Shown: positions 1 to 7,957, counted from the stretch's first letter. The stretch is DNA of 64,000 bases from Sphingomonas sp. UV9 (GCF_004101245.1 NZ_SCIN01000001.1:882784-946783); one strand, 5' to 3'. Translations and numbers: made by a program. The notes: generated by a model not told the origin, from the sequence alone.

Positions 1-9
1 ATTACGACA

Positions 10-912
10 ATGGCAGCCCGCTCCAACGTTCCAGCGACGATACCTACGCTTGGCAGCGAAGCAGGGCTCAATCGCTATCTCGCCGAGATCAAGAAATTCC
101 CGCTGCTGAAACCCGAGCAGGAATATATGCTCGCCAAACGCTTCCAGGAGCATGGCGACACCGAGGCCGCGGCCCAGCTCGTGACCTCGCATCTGCGCCT
201 CGTGGCGAAGATCGCTATGGGCTATCGCGGCTATGGCCTGCCCACCTCGGAGCTGATTTCCGAGGGCAATATCGGCCTCATGCAGGGCGTAAAGAAGTTC
301 GAGCCCGAGCGCGGGTTCCGTCTTGCGACCTATGCGATGTGGTGGATCCGCGCGTCGATCCAGGAATATATCCTGCGGTCTTGGAGCCTCGTGAAGATGG
401 GCACCACCGCGGCGCAGAAAAAGCTGTTCTTCAACCTCCGCCGGATGAAGAGCCGGCTCGACGCGTTCGAGGACGGCGATCTGCGCCCCGAGCACGTCAC
501 CAAGATCGCGACCGACCTGGGTGTCGCCGAGACCGACGTCGTCAGCATGAACCGCCGCATGGCGATGGGCGGCGACACGTCGCTCAACGTGCCTATGCGC
601 GAGGACGGCGACGGCCAGTGGCAGGATTGGCTGCAGGACGACGCGCCGTTGCAGGACAAGATCGTCGCCGATGCGCAGGAGGCGGACGTTCGTCACTCGA
701 TGCTTGTGTCGGCGATGGACGATCTTAACGAACGTGAGCAGCATATCCTGACCGAGCGTCGCCTGACTGACGATCCCAAGACGCTCGAGGAATTGTCGCA
801 GGTTTATGGCGTGTCGCGCGAGCGCGTCCGCCAGATCGAGGTTCGCGCGTTCGAGAAGCTGCAAAAGGCGATGATGCGGATCGCTGGCGAGAAACGCCTG
901 CTGGCAGCCTAA
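10..912 (+). CDS. rpoH: RNA polymerase heat-shock sigma factor RpoH (sigma-32)
   Basis: This 300-residue group 3 sigma factor directs core RNA polymerase to heat-shock promoters. Region 2 lies at about residues 50-120, with the DNA-melting segment TYAMWWIRASIQEYILRSW. The RpoH box QKKLFFNLR is at 136-144 and separates RpoH from the housekeeping RpoD. The C-terminal helix-turn-helix of region 4 ends in RERVRQIEVRAFEKLQ. The length is usual for the family. The gene starts 9 bases into the window, so its promoter is not visible. A flavin amine oxidase follows after a single base, which suggests co-transcription. Confidence 0.96.
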   Translation: MAARSNVPATIPTLGSEAGLNRYLAEIKKFPLLKPEQEYMLAKRFQEHGDTEAAAQLVTSHLRLVAKIAMGYRGYGLPTSELISEGNIGLMQGVKKFEPERGFRLATYAMWWIRASIQEYILRSWSLVKMGTTAAQKKLFFNLRRMKSRLDAFEDGDLRPEHVTKIATDLGVAETDVVSMNRRMAMGGDTSLNVPMREDGDGQWQDWLQDDAPLQDKIVADAQEADVRHSMLVSAMDDLNEREQHILTERRLTDDPKTLEELSQVYGVSRERVRQIEVRAFEKLQKAMMRIAGEKRLLAA

Positions 913-913
913 A

Positions 914-2185
914 TTGGTCGGCACCGTCGTAATCGGCGGCGGTGCGGCCGGTATTGCCGCGGCTCGGACGCTGCATGATGCCGGCAAGGATGTGTTGCTT
1001 ATCGAGGCAAGCGATCGCTTGGGCGGCCGAGCTCGTAGCCTCCCCCTGAGAACCTTGTTCTCCCGCGAAGGCGGGAGTCCAGACTGGGTCCCCGCCTTCG
1101 CGGGGAAACATGTCGACGCCGGTTGCGGCTGGCTCCACTCAGCCAAGCGCAATCCTTGGACCCCGATTGCCGAAGCCGGCGGCTTCACCGTCGACCGCTC
1201 GGACGCCAACTGGCGCACCCAATGGCGCGATCTCGGATTTGCGCCAGACGATCAGGTCGCCGCTTCCACCGCTTATCAAGACTGGAACGAGCGTGCGCTC
1301 GCAGCGCTCGACGGCCCCGACCGTCCGCTCTCCGATTTCATCGACGCCAACGACCCGTGGCGCCCGAAGATCGACGCGATCTCCGGCTATGCCAACGGTG
1401 CGAACCTGTCACAGGTGTCGCTGCACGACTGGGCCGCCTACGAAAGTGCCGCGACTGAGGACAACTGGTCGGTCGAGGAAGGGTACGGCACGCTGGTCGC
1501 CAGCCACGCCGTCGGCCTGCCGGTCCGCCTCTCGACCCCGGTGACGCGGATCGATCACCGTGACGTTCGGCTCAAGTTGGACACTCCCGCCGGAACGATC
1601 CAGGCGGACTACGTTATCGTCTGCGTCCCAACGACCGTCCTCACCAAGTCGCAGATCGTCTTCGACCCGCCGCTCCCCGACAAGCATGCTGCAGCCGCCG
1701 ACCTGCCGCTCGGGCTCGCGGACAAGGTGTTCCTGCACGTCGACCGCCCCGAATGGCCGACCAACGCGCATCTGGTCGGCAACCCGTACAGCGCGTGCAC
1801 CGCGAGCCATCGCCTGTCGCCGTTCGGCTGGCCGATCGTCGAGAGCTTCTTCGGTGGCGACTGCGCGGAGATACTGGACGATCGCGACGCCGCACTCTTC
1901 GCGATCGACGAACTCGTCGGCCTGCTCGGCAGCGACTGGCGCGCGCGTTTCACGCCACTGACCGCGACGCGCTGGCGCCACGAGCCGTATATCGGCGGAA
2001 GCTACAGCCACGCGCGTATCGGTCAGGCCGGGCAACGCGCGGTCCTCGCCGCGCCGGTCGACGGGCGTATCCACTTCGCCGGCGAGGCGTGCCACGCATT
2101 CGACTTCTCGACCGCGCACGGAGCTTATGAAACCGGCGTTGCGGCGGCGCGCGCAGTCATTGGCGAGTCCGTAACGATCGCATAA
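914..2185 (+). CDS. FAD-dependent flavin amine oxidase (NAD(P)-binding Rossmann type) with an in-frame repeat insertion
   Basis: Putative flavin monoamine oxidase of 423 residues. The N-terminal dinucleotide-binding motif GGGAAGIAAA (residues 8-17) is followed by the acidic end of beta-2 (E31) and GGRAR (37-41). The C-terminal FAD motif is HFAGEAC. The substrate is unknown. The start is TTG, one base after rpoH, with only a weak ribosome site inside rpoH. Residues about 47-66 (LFSREGGSPDWVPAFAG) are encoded by a genomic palindromic repeat. It splits the usually continuous segment between GGRAR and the conserved VDAGCGWLHSA. The rest of the fold looks intact, so the protein may still work. Confidence 0.85.
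   Translation: MVGTVVIGGGAAGIAAARTLHDAGKDVLLIEASDRLGGRARSLPLRTLFSREGGSPDWVPAFAGKHVDAGCGWLHSAKRNPWTPIAEAGGFTVDRSDANWRTQWRDLGFAPDDQVAASTAYQDWNERALAALDGPDRPLSDFIDANDPWRPKIDAISGYANGANLSQVSLHDWAAYESAATEDNWSVEEGYGTLVASHAVGLPVRLSTPVTRIDHRDVRLKLDTPAGTIQADYVIVCVPTTVLTKSQIVFDPPLPDKHAAAADLPLGLADKVFLHVDRPEWPTNAHLVGNPYSACTASHRLSPFGWPIVESFFGGDCAEILDDRDAALFAIDELVGLLGSDWRARFTPLTATRWRHEPYIGGSYSHARIGQAGQRAVLAAPVDGRIHFAGEACHAFDFSTAHGAYETGVAAARAVIGESVTIA
1054..1110. repeat. Family A palindromic repeat inside a coding sequence
   Basis: This 57-base (19-codon) copy of the repeat found at 2891-2946 and 20725-20783 is built on the arms TTCTCCCGCGAAGGCGGGAG and CCCCGCCTTCGCGGGG. It inserts in frame into the flavin oxidase gene without a stop codon. 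Confidence 0.9.
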
Positions 2186-2194
2186 GGAACGCCG

Positions 2195-2866
2195 ATGGGC
2201 TTCCTCCGCATTGCATTCAAAATCGTCTTCGCGTTCGTGCTGGTCACGGTCGCCTGGGTCGGGATCTACCGGTTCGTGCCGGTGCCGTTCACCTGGACGA
2301 TGATGGGCGACGTGATCGCGGGTCGCGGCGTCACCAAGGACTGGATGCCGTTGTCGGAGATGGACCCTGACATGGCGCGCGCCGCGATCGGCGGCGAAGA
2401 CTCGCGCTTCTGCTCGCATAACGGCTTTGATTTCAAGGCGATGGCGGGGGCGGCAGCGCGCAACGCGCGAGGCGGGCGTATTCGCGGTGGCTCAACCATC
2501 AGCCAGCAGACCGCGAAGAACGCGTTCCTGTTTCAGGGCGGTGGCTATCTACGAAAGGCGTTCGAGGCATATTTCACCGTGCTGATCGAGGCACTGTGGC
2601 CGAAGCGGCGGATCATGGAGGTGTATCTCAATATCGCCGAGACCGGGATCGGGACCTACGGCGCAAATGCCGGGGCGATCCGGTATTTCAATCACGACGC
2701 CTCGAAGCTCTCGCCGACCGAAGCGGGCCGGATCGCAGCGGTGTTACCGTTGCCGAAGAAGCGCGCGGCGATCGATCCGCGTGGCTTTGTTCGGAAACAC
2801 GGGAACACGCTGTCGCGGCGCGTTTCGGTGGTGCGGAACGACGGGCTAGATAGCTGCCTGCGCTAG
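2195..2866 (+). CDS. mtgA: Monofunctional biosynthetic peptidoglycan transglycosylase
   Basis: A GT51 glycosyltransferase of 223 residues that polymerises lipid II into glycan strands at the inner membrane. One N-terminal transmembrane helix lies at about residues 5-25. The GT51 motif EDSRFCSHNGFD carries the catalytic Glu, and the second motif is GGSTISQQTAKNAFL. A third conserved block, RRIMEVYLNIAETG, is also present. There is no transpeptidase domain, so this is MtgA rather than a bifunctional PBP1. The ribosome site AAGGA sits 6-7 bases before the ATG. It is 9 bases downstream of the flavin oxidase, so rpoH, the oxidase and mtgA may form one unit. Confidence 0.95.
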   Translation: MGFLRIAFKIVFAFVLVTVAWVGIYRFVPVPFTWTMMGDVIAGRGVTKDWMPLSEMDPDMARAAIGGEDSRFCSHNGFDFKAMAGAAARNARGGRIRGGSTISQQTAKNAFLFQGGGYLRKAFEAYFTVLIEALWPKRRIMEVYLNIAETGIGTYGANAGAIRYFNHDASKLSPTEAGRIAAVLPLPKKRAAIDPRGFVRKHGNTLSRRVSVVRNDGLDSCLR

Positions 2867-2890
2867 GGGCGGCAGTATCACCAAGTCGCT

Positions 2891-2946
2891 GGTTCTCCCA
2901 CGAAGGCGGGGGCCCAGACTTGGTCCCCGCCTTCGCGGGGAAACAA
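2891..2946. repeat. Family A palindromic repeat downstream of mtgA
   Basis: An imperfect inverted repeat with arms around CGAAGGCGGGGGCCCAG and CCCCGCCTTCGCGGGG. It lies between the convergent ends of mtgA and the small membrane protein gene, where its hairpin could end transcription from either side. Confidence 0.8.
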
Positions 2947-2957
2947 GCTACCGGCGA

Positions 2958-3200
2958 TCACTGGGTCGACTTCTCGACCGCATCGCCGGCCTTTTCGGCG
3001 GCACCGCCGACGCTCTTCGCGGCCGACGTTATCGCGGCGTCCTTGTTATTCTGCGCGCCCGACCGGCTGAACAGATAAAACCCGCCGATCAATACCGCGA
3101 TCAGCAGGACGATGCCGATCAGCATGCCGCCACCACCGCCGCGGCGTTCGATGATCGTGGTATGGGTGGTCGGCGTTTCGACGATGCGCTCTTCGGCCAT
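2958..3200 (-). CDS. Small membrane protein with Ala/Lys-rich C-terminal tail
   Basis: An 80-residue protein of unknown function. The N-terminus is polar, with a glycine run at 21-25. One transmembrane helix spans about 26-45 (MLIGIVLLIAVLIGGFYLF). The tail (52-80), rich in Ala, Lys, Glu and Ser, looks like an amphipathic LEA/CsbD-like helix. GGAG lies about 8 bases before the ATG. An EcfG-type promoter lies about 30 bases upstream (3231-3256), which points to expression in the general stress response. No family was recognised. Confidence 0.8.
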   Translation of the reverse strand: MAEERIVETPTTHTTIIERRGGGGGMLIGIVLLIAVLIGGFYLFSRSGAQNNKDAAITSAAKSVGGAAEKAGDAVEKSTQ

Positions 3201-3230
3201 CTTTTACTCTCCGTGATTACTGAAGAGCGC

Positions 3231-3256
3231 AACGCCGATCGACGAGCGATTGTTCC
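3231..3256 (-). promoter_or_regulatory. EcfG-type general stress promoter
   Basis: On the minus strand GGAAC (3256-3252) is followed by 17 bases and CGTT (3234-3231). This matches the alphaproteobacterial EcfG consensus GGAAC-N16/17-CGTT. It lies about 30 bases before the start of the 80-residue membrane protein. Confidence 0.7.
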
Positions 3257-3284
3257 CGTGCCGAAACGACCTAACCGAAGTGGT

Positions 3285-3608
3285 TCAGAACGGCAGCTTG
3301 AAGCCTGGTGGCAGCTGCAACCCGCTGGTCATCTTCGACATTTCGCTTCCCGAGACCGCATCCGCCTTGGCGCGCGCGTCGTTGAACGCGGCGGTCAGCA
3401 GGTCTTCGAGCATCTGCTTCTCGCTGACCTGGATCAGCGAATCGTCGATCGCGATGCCGATGATGCGGCCCTTGGCGGACGCCTTCACCTTGACGAGCCC
3501 GCCACCGGACGCGCCCTCGACCTCGATCGTGTCGAGATTGGCCTGCGCCTTTTCGAGTTCGCTCTGGACGTTCTGCGCCATGGCGAGGATTTCATCGATA
3601 TTCTTCAT
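3285..3608 (-). CDS. YbaB/EbfC family nucleoid-associated protein
   Basis: A 107-residue DNA-binding protein of the YbaB/EbfC family, dimeric in characterised members. The N-terminal helix MKNIDEILAMAQNVQSELEKA precedes the beta-sheet core (VKVKASAKGRIIGIAID) and a C-terminal helix ending in LPPGFKLPF. A longer in-frame start at 3779 is rejected because it runs back into dnaX. The ATG at 3608 overlaps the dnaX stop in an ATGA, the usual coupled dnaX-ybaB arrangement. GAGCAA-type purines inside dnaX probably serve as the ribosome site. Confidence 0.93.
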   Translation of the reverse strand: MKNIDEILAMAQNVQSELEKAQANLDTIEVEGASGGGLVKVKASAKGRIIGIAIDDSLIQVSEKQMLEDLLTAAFNDARAKADAVSGSEMSKMTSGLQLPPGFKLPF

Positions 3609-5326
3609 GCGTTGCTCCTTTGGCCGGGCCACGATTCGAGCTTGGCGTCCGGAAACGCTGCCACCGCGGCCTTCATTATGGGGGATTCGAGAATAGCCTG
3701 CTGGATCGCCGCGTCGGCCGCGTCCTGCGCCTCGCGCAGCGTCGGTGCGCCGGGGGCATCGACGATCGACACCTTCCAAGGCGTCCGCGTGACCGTCTTC
3801 AACAGCGCGTTCAACTCGGCGAGCGTGTCGGCCGAGACAGGACGACTACCGCTGAGCGCGAACTCGGGCGGTGCGTAGCTGACGATCCGCGCACCGTGCC
3901 GCAACCGCGCCGCGATCGCCAGACCGCCGGACTCGTCGAGAAGATCGACCAGCGCCTCGAACGTCGGCGGCAGGATCGGCCCGGTTTCGACGGGCTTGGG
4001 CGCGGACGGCCCTGGAGCCGGTGCCGCCGCCCAGGGTGGTGACTCGCCGGACGGAGACTGGGCGGTCGGCGGTGCCGACGCTGGCGGCGATGCCGTCGCG
4101 ACCGGTGCCGATCCGCCGGCGATCTGCCGTGCGAGTTCGCCGGGATCGGGCAACGTCGAGGCGTAGATCGCCCGCAGCAACGCCATCTCCGCCGCCTCGA
4201 TCGGCAGCGCAGCCTTGGCGACCTCGTCATGGCCCTTGAGGAAGAGCTGCCACAGGCGGTGCAGCGCGGGATAGCCGAGCGACGCCGCCCACTCCTCGCG
4301 CGCCGCGCGCTCCTCCATCGGTTGCGCGGCATCGGCGGGCGTGCCGACCTTGGTCAGCGTGATGCCGTGGACGGTTTCGAGCAACGACCGCAGCACCGAC
4401 AGCGGGTCGACGCCGTAATCATATTGACGGCGCATCGAGGCGAGCGCCCCTGCCCCGTCGCCGGCCAGGATCAGCGCGAGCAGGTCACGGACTGCACCGC
4501 GGTCGGACAGGCCGAGCATCTGGCGCACGGCGGCCGCAGTGACGCCGCCGCCTTCGAGCCCGGCGTGCGCGATCGCCTGGTCGAGGATCGACAGGCCGTC
4601 GCGCGCGGAGCCCTCCGCGGCACGTGCGATCAGCATCAGAGCCTCGGGATCGGCGACGACGCCTTCCTCGGTCGACACCCAGGCGAAATGCTTGGCGAGC
4701 TGTTCGGCGGAGATTCGGCGAAGGTCGAAGCGCTGGCACCGCGACAGCACCGTGACGGGCACCTTGTTCACTTCGGTCGTCGCGAACAGGAATTTCACAT
4801 GGGGTGGCGGTTCCTCGAGCGTCTTCAGCAGCGCGTTGAACGCGTTCTTCGACAGCATGTGAACTTCGTCGATGATGTAGATCTTGAAGCGCGCGGTCAC
4901 TGCCGAATAGCGCGACGCGTCGATGATCTCGCGGACGTCGTCGACGCCGGTGTGGCTGGCGGCATCCATCTCGATCACGTCGATATGGCGACCCTCGGCG
5001 ATCGCGCGGCACGGTTCGCACACGCCGCAGGGGTCGATCGTCGGGCCACCCTGCCCGTCGGGACCGATGCAGTTGAGCGCCTTGGCGATGAGGCGTGCGG
5101 TCGACGTCTTGCCGACCCCGCGGACGCCGGTCATCAGGAACGCGTGCGCGAGCCGGTCGCGCTTGATCGCGTTGCCGAGCGTCTGGACCATCGCGTCCTG
5201 CCCGATCAGCTCGGAAAAGGTCTGCGGACGGTATTTACGCGCGAGCACGCGATAGGCGACGTCAGGCGATTTGGCCGGCTGCAGGGGTTCGCCCAGGTCG
5301 AAGGAATCTGACATTGCGGTCGTCAT
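3605..5326 (-). CDS. dnaX: DNA polymerase III subunits gamma/tau
   Basis: The 573-residue clamp-loader ATPase of the replisome. Walker A is GVRGVGKTSTARL (about residues 67-79). A zinc-binding cysteine cluster (CIGPDG...CGVCEPC) follows, then the Walker B region IIDEVHMLS and the sensor motif SRCQRFDLRR. After about residue 370 comes a Pro/Ala-rich linker and a tau-like C-terminal domain. The start is at MTTAMSDSF. The gene lies between the SRP RNA gene upstream and ybaB downstream, all on the minus strand, a common alphaproteobacterial order. No A-rich frameshift site for a separate gamma product was noticed. Confidence 0.96.
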   Translation of the reverse strand: MTTAMSDSFDLGEPLQPAKSPDVAYRVLARKYRPQTFSELIGQDAMVQTLGNAIKRDRLAHAFLMTGVRGVGKTSTARLIAKALNCIGPDGQGGPTIDPCGVCEPCRAIAEGRHIDVIEMDAASHTGVDDVREIIDASRYSAVTARFKIYIIDEVHMLSKNAFNALLKTLEEPPPHVKFLFATTEVNKVPVTVLSRCQRFDLRRISAEQLAKHFAWVSTEEGVVADPEALMLIARAAEGSARDGLSILDQAIAHAGLEGGGVTAAAVRQMLGLSDRGAVRDLLALILAGDGAGALASMRRQYDYGVDPLSVLRSLLETVHGITLTKVGTPADAAQPMEERAAREEWAASLGYPALHRLWQLFLKGHDEVAKAALPIEAAEMALLRAIYASTLPDPGELARQIAGGSAPVATASPPASAPPTAQSPSGESPPWAAAPAPGPSAPKPVETGPILPPTFEALVDLLDESGGLAIAARLRHGARIVSYAPPEFALSGSRPVSADTLAELNALLKTVTRTPWKVSIVDAPGAPTLREAQDAADAAIQQAILESPIMKAAVAAFPDAKLESWPGQRSNA

Positions 5327-5356
5327 AGCGAGTGCCGCGCGCGCTGTCGAAGGGGA

Positions 5357-5436
5357 GTGAAGTATAGAAAGTGCAGACGCTCGGTTTTGTCGAGGCGCGT
5401 CGGTGGGAAGTGAAGTGCACGAAGTGCAGATGCTCG
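5357..5436. repeat. Two 27-base direct repeats upstream of dnaX
   Basis: Copies at 5357-5383 and 5410-5436 start with GTGAAGT and end with AAGTGCAGA(C/T)GCTCG. They match at about 22 of 27 positions. They lie in the 350-base gap between the SRP RNA and the dnaX start. They could be promoter-proximal sites or a dispersed genomic repeat. Confidence 0.6.
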
Positions 5437-5679
5437 CGCGGAGTCCGGCGATGGTCGCGGATGGCGGGAGTAGGCGCGGTGGGGACCATCTGTGCGCTAT
5501 GGCGTGGGGCGGCGCTGTAGGACATGGGGTGGAACGTTTTGTGAACGATTTGTTCGGGCGTTCGCGATGTCGCTATAACGCAGGAAGAAGTTTAGCGAGA
5601 AGTGCGCTGCGGCCAAGCCGCATCGTCAGACGGTGCTTTGCACCGCTGGCCGCGCTCACGCTTGCTTGCAAACGTTCGC

Positions 5680-5773
5680 GGTGGGAGCCGGGACGACCCG
5701 TAGCTGAGTCGTTGTGGCTGCTTCCTTCCGGATCTGACCAAGTTGGCGACGACCACGTCCGCCCGACTCCCGC
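5680..5773 (-). ncRNA. ffs: Signal recognition particle RNA (4.5S type)
   Basis: A small SRP RNA of about 95 bases that pairs with Ffh for co-translational membrane targeting. The minus strand holds the conserved apical domain GGTCAGATCCGGAAGGAAGC (5740-5721) followed by AGCC. The 5' arm GGGAGTCGGG (5771-5762) pairs with the 3' arm CCCGGCTCCC (5692-5683), closing a long hairpin. A promoter-like element sits just upstream (5778-5806). The rest of the 507-base stretch 5327-5833 holds only this RNA, its promoter and the direct repeats before dnaX. Confidence 0.93.
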
Positions 5774-5777
5774 GGCG

Positions 5778-5806
5778 CATATGGCGGGGTCGGGCGGGAT
5801 GATCAA
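5778..5806 (-). promoter_or_regulatory. Probable promoter of the SRP RNA
   Basis: On the minus strand TTGATC (5806-5801), 17 bases and CATATG (5783-5778) resemble sigma-70 -35 and -10 boxes. Initiation about 6 bases downstream would match the predicted 5' end of the SRP RNA near 5772. Confidence 0.5.
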
Positions 5807-5833
5807 GCCGCTTTAGCGTTAGCGGCCTATCGG

Positions 5834-6076
5834 TCAGCGACGGTTGTAGCGCACCGTGCGGCAAACGCGCTGGCGATGATGGTTGCGATACACGTTGCGG
5901 CACACCTTGCGCGTGCGAACGGCGTGACGACGATAGCCCGGGCGGTTGCCATTGTGGCGAACAACGGTGCGCTCATGGACCACGTTGCGCTGGGCCGACG
6001 CTTCGGCGGCGATGCCGACCGGCGCGAGGCCGGTGAGTGCGACAAGACCGGCGGCGGCAAGGGTGAACAACTTCAT
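5834..6076 (-). CDS. Small secreted Arg-rich basic protein
   Basis: An 80-residue protein of unknown function. A clear Sec signal peptide (MKLFTLAAAGLVALTGLAPVGIAAEASAQ) is followed by about 50 mature residues rich in Arg, His, Asn and Tyr. Two Cys lie in KVCRNVYRNHHRQRVCRTV, spaced to form a disulfide. The mature part is strongly cationic. A similar but longer Gly/Arg/Tyr protein lies just upstream on the same strand (6158-6460), so the two may be paralogues. A weak EcfG-like promoter (GGAAC-N17-TGTT, 6154-6129) lies about 55 bases upstream. The function could be envelope or nucleic-acid binding, but this is a guess. Confidence 0.8.
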   Translation of the reverse strand: MKLFTLAAAGLVALTGLAPVGIAAEASAQRNVVHERTVVRHNGNRPGYRRHAVRTRKVCRNVYRNHHRQRVCRTVRYNRR

Positions 6077-6128
6077 TTTATCTCTCCTGCGGGTGCGGGC
6101 TCCGATGAGCTCTACAACCTATGTTAAC

Positions 6129-6154
6129 AACACGGATCAGGTCGTTACGGTTCC
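6129..6154 (-). promoter_or_regulatory. Possible EcfG-type promoter (one mismatch)
   Basis: Minus-strand GGAAC (6154-6150), 17 bases, then TGTT instead of CGTT. The spacing equals that of the better site at 3231-3256. It lies 53 bases upstream of the 80-residue secreted protein. Confidence 0.35.
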
Positions 6155-6157
6155 GTA

Positions 6158-6460
6158 TCAGCGACGGAAACAGCGGCGAACGGGCCCGTAATAACCGCGC
6201 TGGATCCGGCACACGACGCGCGATCGGCCATAGCCACGCGGTCCGCGATAGCCGTACCCGCCTCGGTATCCGCCGCGATACCCACGATACCCGCGATCGC
6301 CACGATACCCGTGCCGCGGACCGTTCCAGCCGCGATTGCCGTGCCAGCCGCCACCACCGCGGTGGCCGCCCCAACCGTGGCGCTGTGCGTCGGCAGGGGC
6401 TGCCGAGAACAAGGTTCCGGCGGCCAAAGCGCCAGCGGCGAACATTGCGATGATCTTCAT
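6158..6460 (-). CDS. Small secreted Gly/Arg/Tyr-rich repeat protein
   Basis: A 100-residue protein of unknown function. The signal peptide MKIIAMFAAGALAAGTLFSAAPADAQ precedes a low-complexity mature region with YRG, YRGG and GYRG repeats, plus two Cys near the C-terminus (VCRIQRGYYGPVRRCF). The start at 6460 is preferred over one at 6478 because GAGGAG lies 7 bases before it and the signal peptide begins cleanly there. The paired C-terminal Cys and basic composition match the neighbouring secreted protein at 5834-6076. Confidence 0.8.
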   Translation of the reverse strand: MKIIAMFAAGALAAGTLFSAAPADAQRHGWGGHRGGGGWHGNRGWNGPRHGYRGDRGYRGYRGGYRGGYGYRGPRGYGRSRVVCRIQRGYYGPVRRCFRR

Positions 6461-6569
6461 GTCCGTTACTCCTCTCATGCCCCGTACATTGGGGCGATGA
6501 GGGGATAATCCGCTTCTCGGCGTGGACGTTCCCTGAACCGGCCGTTGTCTTCCTGTAAGCTTTGCTGAC

Positions 6570-6875
6570 CTACCCCGGGATTCGCACCGTCAGGTTGTCG
6601 AGCGCGTCGGTCAGGCGAATCTGGCAGGCGAGACGGCTGGTCCGCGTCGCGTTGTGCGCGAGATCGAGCATGTCCTCCTCGTCCTCGCTCGCCGGCGGCA
6701 GGCGGGCGAAGTCGGCGGGGTCGACGATGACGTGGCAGGTCGCACAGGAGAGCTGGCCTTCGCAGGTGCCTTCGAGCGGCTGGTGGTGCGCCTGCGCGAC
6801 GTCGAGCAGGCGGTCGCCGGCGGTCGCGGAGGCTCTCGTGTCGGTGCCATCGCGGGCGATAAAGCGGACGATCAT
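6570..6875 (-). CDS. Adrenodoxin-type [2Fe-2S] ferredoxin
   Basis: A 101-residue electron carrier. The cluster ligands are C38, C44, C47 and C84 in the pattern C-x5-C-x2-C...C, as in Fdx/adrenodoxin proteins. The preferred ATG at 6875 overlaps the stop of the upstream cysteine desulfurase in an ATGA. An alternative in-frame ATG at 6881 would add two residues. Position right after two cysteine desulfurase genes suggests a role in Fe-S cluster assembly, although this fold also serves P450 systems. Confidence 0.92.
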   Translation of the reverse strand: MIVRFIARDGTDTRASATAGDRLLDVAQAHHQPLEGTCEGQLSCATCHVIVDPADFARLPPASEDEEDMLDLAHNATRTSRLACQIRLTDALDNLTVRIPG

Positions 6876-7957
6876 GGCCATTGCGCCTTCGCCGCGCTGG
6901 CGATCGCATCGACCGCGGCACGGAGCTCTGTTTCGGTGGTGTAGCGGCCGAAGCCGAGGCGGATGCTGGAGCGCGCCTGCGCTTCGGTGAGCGCGATCGC
7001 GCGGAGGACGTGGCTGGAGCGGCCCGATCCGCTCGCACAGGCGGACCCGGCGGAGAAGGCGATGTCGCGCAGGTCGGACATCAGGCGGTTCACGTCGAGC
7101 CCTTCGCGGCAGATGTTGAGGTTGCCGTGATAGCGGTGATCGGTCGCGCCGTTCACGGTCCAGCCGGGGCCCAGCCGATCGAGCACGAGCGACCAGAGGC
7201 GGTCGATGTGCGCGGCGTCCTGGTCCTTGCGGTCGGCCATGAGGTGCGCGGCGACGCCGAAGCCTGCGCACAAGGCGGGCGAGAGCGTGCCGGAGCGGCC
7301 GGGCGCTTCCTGTCCGCCGCCGTGCATCAGCGGGGCGAGATCGACGCCATCGCGGATCCAGAGTGCGCCGATGCCCTTGGGGCCGTGGACCTTGTGCGCG
7401 GATATGGCGACGAGGTCGATTGTGTCGGGGATCGGGATACGACCATAGCCCTGCACCGCGTCGCAGAGCATCAGCGCGCCGGCTTCGTGCGCGATGTCGG
7501 CGAGCGCGGCGATCGGCTGGATCACGCCGATCTCGTTGTTGACGAGCATCGCGGCGACGAGCCCGGTGCCGGGCTGGATCGCAGCGCGGGCGGCGTCGGG
7601 GCCTGTCAGGCCGTCGGTGCCGACCGGGAGGATCGTGACGGGGCGCCCCCTCCCCGCCTCGGCTGCGACCGTGTCGAGCACGGCGGCATGTTCGGTTTCT
7701 AGCGTGACGATCGGGCCGGTCGTGCCCTTGATCGCCCAGTTGAGCGCCTCGGTCGCGCCGCTGGTGAAGGCGATGCGGCCGCCGGGGGGGAGCAACGCCG
7801 CGACCTGATCGCGGGCGACTTCGACGGCGGCTTTCGCACGGCGGCCTTCGCGGTGGGGGGAGTGCGGGTTGGCGTGCTGCGATGCGAGCCACGGGAGCAT
7901 CGCGGCGAGTGCTTCGGGCGCAAGCGGGGTGGTCGCCTGATAATCGAGATACGTCAT
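6872..7957 (-). CDS. Cysteine desulfurase (class V aminotransferase), second of a tandem pair
   Basis: A 361-residue PLP enzyme of the NifS/IscS family that releases sulfur from cysteine as an enzyme persulfide. The PLP lysine is in VAISAHKVHGPKG. The active-site Cys loop is SAGSACASGSGRSSHVLRA. The N-terminal motif MTYLDYQATTPL is typical. It overlaps the preceding desulfurase gene by 4 bases and the following ferredoxin by about 4, so the three form a tight operon. It is too divergent from the first copy to be a recent duplicate, and both retain all catalytic residues. Confidence 0.92.
   Translation of the reverse strand: MTYLDYQATTPLAPEALAAMLPWLASQHANPHSPHREGRRAKAAVEVARDQVAALLPPGGRIAFTSGATEALNWAIKGTTGPIVTLETEHAAVLDTVAAEAGRGRPVTILPVGTDGLTGPDAARAAIQPGTGLVAAMLVNNEIGVIQPIAALADIAHEAGALMLCDAVQGYGRIPIPDTIDLVAISAHKVHGPKGIGALWIRDGVDLAPLMHGGGQEAPGRSGTLSPALCAGFGVAAHLMADRKDQDAAHIDRLWSLVLDRLGPGWTVNGATDHRYHGNLNICREGLDVNRLMSDLRDIAFSAGSACASGSGRSSHVLRAIALTEAQARSSIRLGFGRYTTETELRAAVDAIASAAKAQWP

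Noticed and set aside
3609..3779. Longer N-terminus for the YbaB-family protein
   Set aside because: The extra 57 residues would be translated out of frame from dnaX and are not family-like. The ATGA overlap supports the start at 3608.
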